Made by a program: the position numbers and the translations under genes. DNA of 56,179 nucleotides from an uncultured Collinsella sp. (GTDB lineage Bacteria > Actinomycetota > Coriobacteriia > Coriobacteriales > Coriobacteriaceae): positions 1-56,179 of the forward strand of contig CABRHR010000001.1 of assembly GCA_902470835.1 (NCBI GenBank), read 5' to 3'. This document shows, piece by piece, positions 1 through 8,700 of the stretch. Under the pieces are notes generated by a model that was not told the DNA's origin, ran no database searches, and was given only the letters and a program-made list of their open reading frames with translations. Each line of letters starts with the position of its first letter. The stretch's first letter is position 1.

Positions 1-147
1 GCGCAACGCGTTGCGCTGAGTCCTGAGGCTGTTGCAATGAAAATGATAATCAAGGAAAGACGAGTAAACAGCTCGTTATTTCTGGCGAGATTCAAGAGCA
101 GGTAAACCGCCTGATATACTTACATTAGTGCTACCAAGTTAGTCGCC
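1..147 (+). other. left-edge segment with perfect palindrome and weak promoter-like site
   Basis: Positions 1-16 form a perfect palindrome (GCGCAACGCGTTGCGC). Frame 1 is open from the window edge to a TAA at 103-105 and could be the last 34 codons of a gene to the left, but I do not recognise the peptide. A TATACT hexamer at 115-120 with a poor -35 (TTCAAG, 91-96) could be the promoter of the coiled-coil gene that starts at 171. Confidence 0.3.
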
Positions 148-170
148 GACCCTTGAAATGAGGTGCCGAG

Positions 171-1184
171 ATGAACGACATTCTCGCAAGAAGAGCAAGA
201 CGAGCAACCGTGGGCATCGCCCTTTCCGCGGCACTTGCCGCGGGAATCGCCCCCGCAACGGCGATCGCGGCAGAAACCAGCGCCCCCACCGGTGCAGTTG
301 CCTTGCAGACGGAAGATGCGGCCGCCGCAAAAGAAAAAGCGTATGCAGCCATGCAGGAAGCGCTCAAAAACCTCGAGGCCGCAAAAGACGCCGCAAGTCC
401 CGAGAAACTTGCGGAAATCGATGATGACATTGCCGCATTTCAAGAACTCTACGACATGGTGGTGGCGGAAGCCGCCAAACGGAGGGCACCCCTTCCCGCC
501 ATGCAAGCGAACGTCGATGCAGCCCAAGCCAAATACGATGAGGCCCACAACCGGACAAGCGGCCTTCAGGCAGAATTAGATAAGGCACTTGAAGCACTCG
601 GCGACGAGGAGCCCAGCACAGCTATTAAGGAGCAAATAAAGCAGTTGCGCAGTGAGATCATGTCGGCAGAAAGGCGAGAAAAATCTTGTGAAGATGATCT
701 TCACCGCTACCAACGCCGGCTCGAAAGCCAGGAAAAACAGGTTCAGTATTTCGAAAGTGAGGCAGAGGAAGCTAAAGCCCACATCGACGAGGACATAGCC
801 AAGCGAAATGCGCTCCTCGGCGATTTGGAAAAGGCGCAAGCGGCCTATGACGACGCCTGCAAGGCATACGAAGAGGCAAAGGCCGCGGCAGACAAGGCCA
901 CCTCGCCCGAGATAACGAAACCCGCCGAGACGACAAAACCCTCCAGCTCAGCGCAGCCGGCCGAAACGGCACAGCCCGCTAGCTCGCCCGCGACCGGCAA
1001 ATACGCTCCATCGAGCTCCACCAAGCAGGCGAACATGAGCAGCGGCAAGCAAGCAGATACGACCGCCGACAAGCTCGCGAACACGGGCGACGCAGCACCG
1101 AGCGCAATCGCACTAGCAGGAATCGCCGCCATGGGGCTCGGAATAACCGCCACAGCCACCCGCCGCATCAAGAACTCAAAATAG
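171..1184 (+). CDS. cell-wall-anchored coiled-coil surface protein, copy 1
   Basis: The product is a 337-residue secreted surface protein. An Arg-rich start is followed by an Ala-rich signal peptide with likely cleavage after AIA near residue 34. Residues 60-240 are Ala/Glu/Lys-rich and predicted to be coiled coil. Residues 245-300 are a Pro/Thr/Ser linker with PAETxxP-type repeats. The C-terminus has LANTGD, a hydrophobic stretch and a basic RRIKNSK tail, a sortase signal with Ala in place of Pro. The start is set by AGGTG about 6 nt before ATG. A paralogue follows directly downstream. The function is not recognised; a wall-anchored spacer or adhesin is inferred from architecture alone. The gene converges on the giant adhesin at 2753-14750. 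Confidence 0.85.
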   Translation: MNDILARRARRATVGIALSAALAAGIAPATAIAAETSAPTGAVALQTEDAAAAKEKAYAAMQEALKNLEAAKDAASPEKLAEIDDDIAAFQELYDMVVAEAAKRRAPLPAMQANVDAAQAKYDEAHNRTSGLQAELDKALEALGDEEPSTAIKEQIKQLRSEIMSAERREKSCEDDLHRYQRRLESQEKQVQYFESEAEEAKAHIDEDIAKRNALLGDLEKAQAAYDDACKAYEEAKAAADKATSPEITKPAETTKPSSSAQPAETAQPASSPATGKYAPSSSTKQANMSSGKQADTTADKLANTGDAAPSAIALAGIAAMGLGITATATRRIKNSK

Positions 1185-1189
1185 CCTCC

Positions 1190-1372
1190 GACCCTTGAAA
1201 TGAGGTGCCGAGATGAACGACATTCTCGCAAGAAGAGCAAGACGAGCAACCATGGGCATCGCCCTTTCCGTGGCACTTGCCGCGGGAATTGTCCCCGCAA
1301 CGGCGATCGCGGCAGAAACCAGCTCCCCCGTCGATGCGGTCGCCTTGCAGACGGAAGATGCGGCAGCCGAAA
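1190..1372 (+). repeat. direct repeat of 146-330: duplicated RBS, start and signal-peptide segment
   Basis: The segment upstream of and into copy 2 repeats the copy-1 segment at a fixed offset of 1042 bases with only a few substitutions. It runs from about 24 bases before the ATG through the signal peptide and the start of the mature protein. This marks a tandem gene duplication. The duplicated piece includes the ribosome-binding site but does not visibly include a promoter, so copy 2 is probably co-transcribed. Confidence 0.9.
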
Positions 1373-2205
1373 AAGAAAAAGCGTATGCAGCCATGCAGAA
1401 AGCGCTCAAAAACCTCGAAGCCGCAAAAGCCGCCGCCAGTCCCGAGATAATTGCGAAAATTGATGATAACATTGCCTTTCTTCAACCGTTCTACGATAAA
1501 TATTCGGCAGAAGCCGCCAAATGGAGGGAGCCCCTTCCCGCCATGCAAGCAAACGTCGATGCAGCCCAAGCCAAATACGACGAGGCCAACAATCGTGTAA
1601 GCGAGGTTAAGACAAAATATGAAAAGGCACGCAGCGACGGGGCTTCCTACGAAGCTCTTAGTCAGTTGCGTCGGGAGATCAGCATGGCGCAAGCAGAAGT
1701 AGAACCCTGGGAAATTGAGCTTAGGCACCGGCGAAGCGAGCTCGAACGTCAGGAAGAACGGTTTAAGCGTTACGAAACCGAGGCGGAGGGAATGAAAGCC
1801 AAGATCGACGAGGCCAAAGCCAAGCGAGATGCGCTCCTCGGCGATTTGGAAAAGGCACAAGCGGCCTATGACGACGCCTGCAAGGCATACGAAGAGGCAA
1901 AGGCCGCGGCAGACAAGGCCACCTCGCCCGAGATAACGCAACCCACCGAGACGACGCCTCCCTCCGGCTCGACGCAACCGGCCGAGACGACACAGCCCGC
2001 CAGCTCGCCCGCGACCGGCAAAGACACCGCACCGAGCTCCTCCAAGCAGGCGAACACGGGCAACGGCAAACAAGCGAATACGACCGCCGGCAAGCTCGCA
2101 AACACAGGCGACACAACGCCGAGCGCAATCGCACTAGCAGGAATCGCCGTCGCAGGACTCGGAATAACCGCCACAGCCACACGCCGCCTCAAGAACTCAA
2201 AATAG
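1213..2205 (+). CDS. cell-wall-anchored coiled-coil surface protein, copy 2
   Basis: The product is a 330-residue paralogue of the preceding protein, with the same order: signal peptide (residues 1-34), Ala/Glu/Lys-rich coiled coil, Pro/Thr/Ser linker, LANTGD motif, hydrophobic segment and RRLKNSK tail. The first ~70 residues and the last ~110 match copy 1 closely. Residues ~85-185 are strongly diverged, and a few short gaps appear. The AGGTG ribosome-binding site is identical to that of copy 1. The gap to copy 1 is 28 bases, which suggests an operon. A strong terminator follows at 2249. A paired surface spacer or adhesin role is inferred; no enzymatic domain is visible. Confidence 0.85.
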   Translation: MNDILARRARRATMGIALSVALAAGIVPATAIAAETSSPVDAVALQTEDAAAEKEKAYAAMQKALKNLEAAKAAASPEIIAKIDDNIAFLQPFYDKYSAEAAKWREPLPAMQANVDAAQAKYDEANNRVSEVKTKYEKARSDGASYEALSQLRREISMAQAEVEPWEIELRHRRSELERQEERFKRYETEAEGMKAKIDEAKAKRDALLGDLEKAQAAYDDACKAYEEAKAAADKATSPEITQPTETTPPSGSTQPAETTQPASSPATGKDTAPSSSKQANTGNGKQANTTAGKLANTGDTTPSAIALAGIAVAGLGITATATRRLKNSK

Positions 2206-2248
2206 CCGCCAGAGCATATCGTTCCCACCAATCTTCAAGCCCATAGAC

Positions 2249-2297
2249 AAAAGAGGCCCGTTTCCCCAACCAAACCCAGGGAAACGGGCCTCTTTTC
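2249..2297 (+). terminator. intrinsic terminator of the coiled-coil gene pair
   Basis: An inverted repeat of about 17 bp (AAAGAGGCCCGTTTCCC and its complement) surrounds an AC-rich loop and ends in TTTTCTTACTT. The arms carry A and T runs on both sides, so it could work in both directions. Confidence 0.85.
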
Positions 2298-2439
2298 TTA
2301 CTTGTAAAAACAGATGGTAATGCCGCCGTCTCTTGAAGCGCGCAACTATCAATGCCCAGGCAACGCCAACAAGCAGCACAAAACACGGGATTCAATTCTT
2401 CAGATAAATGCGCCTTTACGGGTGATTTTTGGACGACGG

Positions 2440-2534
2440 GGCCCGGCCGGCGGCGAGGTATTTGGTAGTCGAGCGATCCCGCAGGCGCAGCCGAGGACCA
2501 GCGAGACACCAAATACCTCGCCGCCGGCCGGGCC
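2440..2534. repeat. 27-bp perfect inverted repeat with 41-base centre
   Basis: The left arm at 2440-2466 (starting GGCCCGGCCGGCGGCGAGGT) is the exact reverse complement of 2508-2534. The 41 bases between are not self-complementary. The arms are very GC-rich at their outer ends and AT-rich (ATTTGGT) at their inner ends. There is no adjacent T run in either direction to make it an ordinary terminator. It lies between the terminator of the coiled-coil pair and the 3' end of the SRP RNA. A REP-like or MITE-like element is possible. Confidence 0.8.
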
Positions 2535-2549
2535 ATGTCGCGGTAACAA

Positions 2550-2673
2550 AAAAGCGCCCGTGCGCTCGATGGATTCGGATGCCCGACAGAGGCTCCTTAT
2601 GGCTGCTTCCTTCCGGACCTGACCAGATTCGGAACATGTCGTCATCCGAACCCATCGAACGCGCTAGGCGCTC
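2550..2673 (-). ncRNA. ffs: signal recognition particle RNA (4.5S / scRNA)
   Basis: The minus strand carries the conserved SRP RNA apical domain, GGTCAGGTCCGGAAGGAAGC followed by AGCC, at about 2600-2626. The flanking stem is clear: 5' GCGTTCGATGGGTTCGGATG pairs with 3' CATCCGAATCCATCGAGCGC, with an outer GCGCC/GGGCGC helix, and a run of six T follows. This RNA binds Ffh and targets nascent membrane and secreted proteins to the translocon. The ends are estimated from the upstream promoter and the T run. It is about 120 nt, a short form without an Alu domain. Confidence 0.93.
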
Positions 2674-2678
2674 GGTAT

Positions 2679-2707
2679 ATCTTACCCGCTCCCGCCCAAC
2701 AGGGCAA
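2679..2707 (-). promoter_or_regulatory. sigma-70-type promoter of the SRP RNA
   Basis: On the minus strand, TTGCCC (2702-2707) and TAAGAT (2679-2684) are separated by 17 bases. The predicted start is at 2672-2673, where the outer SRP RNA helix begins. Confidence 0.7.
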
Positions 2708-2752
2708 GTGGGGCGAACCCATCGGATGGATCCGCCCCACTCGTGCATATCG

Positions 2753-5700
2753 CTAGCGGCGCCTGCGGTACAGGGCCGCACCGCCCGCGACGGCCAGCGC
2801 GCCGATGCCGGCCATGGCGCCGAGTGCCGTCGCCGGCAGGCTGCGGTCGCCGGTGTCGGGCATGCCGCCCTTGGAGCCGCCGCCGCCGGAGCTGTCGCCG
2901 GAGCCGCTATCGGAACCGCCGCCCGGCGTGCCGGGGTTCTCCGGGGTGCCGGGGGTCTCCGGGGTGCCGGGCTCCTCGGCGTAGCTGTTGGTGAAGACCG
3001 GCGGCAGGTTGGCGTCGCCCTCGTAGGAGACCTTCGCCGACAGGTAGCCCGTCTTGGTGCCGTCTGCCGCCTCGTCGCTCACCGTGACGACGATCTTGTG
3101 CACGGCCTTGTCGTAGGTCACATGCGCCTGGCCGTCGTCGATCTCGCTCACCGTGAAGGTGTAGGTGACGGCTTGCTTGAAGGTCAGCGCGTCGAACGTG
3201 ACGCTGCCGTCGGCGGCGTTCTTGGCGGTCGACATCACCTTGCCGTCCCGGCTCTTGAGCTCGAAGCTGAACTGCCCCGCCTTGAGCTCGGCGCCCTTGA
3301 GCACCTTGGCGGCACCCAGCTTGAGGATGACGGGCGCGGCCTTGTAGCCGTTGGTGAACGTCACCGAGTCATCGCCCGTGGGGTTGCCCTCGGCATCCGT
3401 GAGCTCGTGCTTGACGGCGAGCGTGCCGTTGCCGGCGTCGGTGACCGTCGTGCGCACGCGGCGCGTCGCTTTGTCGTAGGTCACGCCGCCCGCCGTGCCG
3501 GTGACCTCGCGCAGCTCGTAGCTGTGCGTGCCGGGCGCGGTGTAGGTGACCGGGTTGAGTGCGACTGTGCCGTCTGCGGCGTTCTTGCCCGTCGCCGCGA
3601 CGCTCTCGCTGCCGTCGGCGTTGATCTCGATCAACTGGAACTCGAACTCGCCCTCGGCCAGGTCGCGGCCTTTGAGCTTCTTGTTCACCTTGATCTGGTC
3701 GGTGACGGAGCTCGGGGCGGGGCCGACGCCGTAGGTGTTGGTGAACTCGAACGCGCCCTTGCCCTCGGGCGTGCCCTCGGCGGGCAGGACCTCCGCGAAA
3801 AGCGTGCCCGCGCTGGTGTCCTCGACTACTTTGACCGTGAAGGTCCTGGTCGCCGTCGCGTCGTTGACCACGCCGTCGACCGAACCGGACTCGCTCACCC
3901 GGTAGGCGAACGTCTTGGTGCGCATGCCGTCACCGTCGATCTTGACGTCATCGAGGTCGCTCGGCTGCTTGAACGTGACGCGGCCCAGCTCGACGTTGCC
4001 GGCGGCGTCGTTGGTCGCCTCGGTCACCGTCTTGCCGGAGACGTCGACCGGCGCGGGCGCGCCATCCAGCGGCTCAACCTTGAAGGTGAACTTGTCCGCG
4101 ATGTCGGCCTGCGTCAGGCCGAGGCCGGCCTGGCCGAGCGCCAGCGTCTTGGTGCCCGCGAGGTCGACCGTCGCCTCGTTGGTGCCGTAGCCGTTCACGA
4201 ACGACAGCTTGCCGTCGCAGCCCTTGGGATAGGTCACGGCAACATCCAGCCCGCCCTTGCCGTTATCGGTCACCTTGACGGTGATGTCGAAGCTCGACGC
4301 AGTCGCCGTCACGCCGGCGGGCAGTGCCGCCGTGCCCTCGGACACGGTATAGGGGATGGACCAGGAGCCGTCGGCCGCCTTGGTGGCGGTACCGTCCGCC
4401 GCCATCTGCTCGAGCGAGCCGGTGGTGTAGGCGATGGGCGAGAACGCGAGCCCCGCGACCTCGCCGTCGTCGGAAGCGCGGTTGGACGCGGTCGCGACCA
4501 CGTTACCGTGGGCATCGCGGACGGAGAACGAGAACTCGCCCGCCGCCGCGGCGCGGCCCGTCAGCGTCTTGGTGGCCTCGATGGACGCGCTACCCTCGCC
4601 GCCGAGCGTGCCAGTGGCCTCATAGGAGTTCTGGAACGCGACCGTCACGGGCGCGGGCGCCGCCGTGGCGTCATCGGCCGTCGAGACCTCGCTGCGGGCG
4701 ACCTCGATGCCGTCCTTGACGACCGTGGTCGTGACCGTGAGCTCGCCCGTCGCGGCGTCGTAGGCGGGCGCGATGGCCACCGTGCGCGGCTCGGCGTCGT
4801 TGGCGTAGCCCTCGCCGCCGAGCTTGGTCTCGGTGACGGTGAAGCTGTAGGTCTTGCCCGCGTCGGCGTCGGTGAACGTCACGTCGCCCTTTGCGGCGCC
4901 GCCGATGAGGTCGATCAGGTCGGTTTCCCCGTCACCAGCTGCGGAAACGGCGTAGGCGTCCTTGCCGGTCTTGAGGCCGAGCTTGGCGGCCGTCTCGTCG
5001 TCGGCGGTCACGGTGAAGGCGAACTGGCCCGCCTCCATCGCGCGGCCGGAGAGCGTCTTGGACAGGCGCACGCCCGCGCGGGCCGAGTAGTCGAGCTCGG
5101 TCGTGTAGGTGTTCACGAAATCGCCGCCGCTCGCCTGCGCGATCGCGGGCGTCGAGGCCGTGAGGTTGCCGGAGCCGTCGTCGGTCACGGTCACCGTCAT
5201 CGTGGCGACGTGGCCGTCGTAGGACACGCCGGCGATGGCAGAGCCGTCATCGGGCCTGGCCTCGCTCACCGTGTAGGTGAAGGTCTTGGCGCGCACGCGC
5301 TTGCCGCCGACCTCGGCGAACCCGGCGTCCCTGATGTCGTCGAGCGTGTAGCGGATGTGGCCAAAGTCGAAGGCGACCTTTTCGCCCGCCTTGGTCCCGG
5401 CGGCATTCACACTGACGGTCTTGGAGCCGTCGGAGGAGCCCTCGGGCATGGGCGCGCCGTCCTCGCCCGTGAGCGCGAACTGGAAGCTGTCGCTCTCCGC
5501 CCAGTCGCGGCCCTTGAGCGTCTTGGTGAAGAGCCCCGCGGTGGAGACGTCCCTGCCCTCGGTGGCCGTTCCGTACGTGTTGGTGAACGCCGCGGTCGCG
5601 CCGGCCTCGGTCACGGTGCCCTCGGCCCCGTCGGCCGTGGTCGCGTAGCCCTCGGCCGCATCCTCGGTCACGGTGTAGCGCGCGCCCACGGGTAGGCCGG

Positions 5701-8700
5701 CGATGGTCTTCTCCCCGCCGTCCTTAAGCGCAAAGGCCGCCTTGCCGTCCGTGAACGTCACGGCGTTCTCGCCCTCGCCGAAGGTGCCGGAGACGGGCTC
5801 GCCGTCCCCGTCGGTCAGCGCGACCGTGAAGCCGAACTCGCGCTGGCTGTCGCCGCCGACGACCGTCTTCTTGACGGTAAGGCTGCCGGTCTTGGCGGTG
5901 TTGGTAAAGACCGCCGCCTCGACCGTGCGCTCAACAGCGTCGCCCGCATCGTCGGTCAGCTGTGCAATCTTGGTCTTGGCAGACAGCTTACCGGCGCCAT
6001 CGTCGGTCACCGTGACGGTGGCACGATAGGTGGCCTTCGAGAAGATGAGCGACGTCTCGTCACCCGGCTGCTCGGCGACCACATAGGTATAGGTACCGGG
6101 CTTGGTGTACTCGATGGTACCGAAGTTACCAACCTGGGCATCCTCGTGCAGTTTAATCGTCGACACGCCGTCCTTGGCGCCCTTGGGCATGGGCGCCTCG
6201 CCCTGGGCGGTCAGCGTCATGGTAAAGGCATCCGCCTTAGTCCAGTTGCGTCCGGAGATCTTCTTTTGAACCTTAAAGGCGTTTTCCACCTTTGTGGACT
6301 CCACGCTGTAGACGTTGGTGAAGCCCACCTGCGTCGCCTGTCCGACGGTACCCTTCTGGGGGTTCGCCTTATCGGCAACCGCAAAGCCGTCCTCGCTCGT
6401 CATGAGGTTGCCCTTGGAGTCGAGCTCCTGCACCTCGTAGCGAGCACCCACGGGCACGGCAATCGTCACGGAGCCGCCGGCCTTAAGCGCGATGGTGTCC
6501 CCGCTCTTGATCTGTCCACTTACATAGGTGCCGTTGGTGCCGCTGGGGCGGCCAGCATACGCAAAGGTACCGGTCAGAGGCGTTGCGCCATCGGCCTGGT
6601 AGAGCAGCACCTTAAAGGTGAATGCCTTGTTGGGCGCGACAATGCCTTCGGCGGCCGTGACCGTCTTGCTCAGCGTCAGGCGGCCGTCAGAGACCTCATC
6701 GGTAGTGGTGTTGGTCTTAACGGCAGGGTTGTTGCCAACCGCCACCGACGCCTGGTTGGAGATGTCATCCGAAGCGCTGCCGCTCTTGAATGCGTCCTCG
6801 GTCACACGAACCTTAAACTGTACCGTGCCCTCCTCGCCAGCGGGAACGTCCGTCAGCTTCCAGGTGAGGTTACCGTCCTTGTCCTTGGTTGCGATATCCG
6901 CATGGTCGCCCGTAAACTCCACGAACTCAGTTCCCGCCGGAACGGCATCGGAGACCGTCACCTTAGCCGACTTCTTCTCGGTGTTCTTGTAGCCGATGGT
7001 ATAGGTGAGCTCATCGCCCAACTTGACGCCCGACCCCTTCGAATCCTGAGCGTCGCTCTCGGACTTCTTGGGCACGTAGTTGGTCGTGGTGCCAGTGTAG
7101 CTCTTGTTGCCAACCGTTACGGTAGCCTTGTTCTCAACGGTGCCGACAGCGCCCTGAGCACCCTTCACGGCGTCCTCGGTAATCTTGACGCGCACGCGCA
7201 CCGAACCGTGACTGCCCGCAGGTTGCTCGCCCAGGTTCCAGGTGAGCAACTGGCCACTCGCGGAACCCTTATCGGCATTCTTGCCCTCAAAGGCCTCGAA
7301 CGCGACGCCAGTGGGAAGCTCGTCGGTCACGGTCACCTTGGCCGGAACCAGGTTGCCATTGGCATCGGCCTCGGTGTTGACCCAGTTAATGGTGTAGACG
7401 TAGGAGTCGCCCACGGAGAGCAGCTGCCCGTCGATATCCACATCAGGCTTCGCGACCGTGCCGATCGTCTTGACCTTATCGCGTGTGTTGTGGAAGACGA
7501 TCTTGCCGTTCTCGGTACCGTCGCGATAGGTCACCTTGGACATAAGCTTGCCGTTGTTGTTATCGGTCACCTCGAGCAGCACGCGGCACGTCGCGGACGT
7601 GTCCACGGGACGCACGCCCTCGGGCAGGTTGGCCAAGCGCTCTTTTGCCACCAGGTTAAAGCTGTAGGTAGTGGTGTGGTCGGCATTGTGTTGCTTGGTG
7701 GCAACACCATCCTTCACAGCGCCAGCAAGGTCAATCGTCAGCTCATGGGATCCGCCGAGAGCGCCGCCAAGCTTAAAGTTAACCTTGCCGAAGTCGACCT
7801 TTGCGGTACCGTTCTCGCCCGCCTGGGTCTTACCCTCATCCATCCATACGAGCGAGCCGTCGGCCTTCTCCGCATACAAGTCAAACGTATACTGACCCGC
7901 CTCAATCTTGTCGCCGGAGTCCATTACCTTCTCGGCAGCAAGGCCCTCAAAAGTTCCCTTCGCGACGTAACTGTTGGTAAAGGACACCTGGGCCTTAGCG
8001 GTACCGTCCGCGGAGCTAAAGGTCTTTTCATCCTCAGAAAGCTCGTCGTTCTTGGCGTCATAGTGCTTGACCGTAGTCACGGTATAGAGCGAACCGTTAT
8101 CGCGCTTCTTAACCGCAATCTCTACCTTCCAATAGGTAGAGTCGTATGTATAGCCGCCCTGGTTACCCTTATTTTCGACGATCTTGTAGGCAAACGTCTT
8201 ATCCGCATCTTCCGTCGCAAAGGTCAGGCCACCTAAAATACCGGTATGGGACGCGCCATCGGCCTGCGGCTCATCGTTTGTAACGACAAGCTCGCCCTTA
8301 TCCTTGTCCGCACGCAGCAGCGCCTTAAGCTTTTCAGTTGAGACGGTGTCTTCGCCCGTTACCGTAAAGCCAAACATGCCGGCATGCAGGTCGTGCCCAT
8401 TGAGCGTCTTGACGATCTCAAGACCGCCCTGGAGCTCGTAGCTCGTTGAAGTTCGATAGCTATTGGTAAAGATGAAGCCTTCCGAGCCGGTCGTGCCATC
8501 GGCACGCGCCACAAGCTTGCCGCCCTCATCGGTTACCTTAACGGTCAGGTTATAGGTGTGCGTGTCATAGTTCCATTCGCCGGAACCGCCGTTCGGGGCC
8601 AGCTCCTTTATCGCAAACTCATACGTACCCGGCTTGTTGAAGGTGAGCTTTGAGAAGTCAATCTTTTCGTGCTCTCCGTCCTTGAGGCCCTCCTTCGTTT

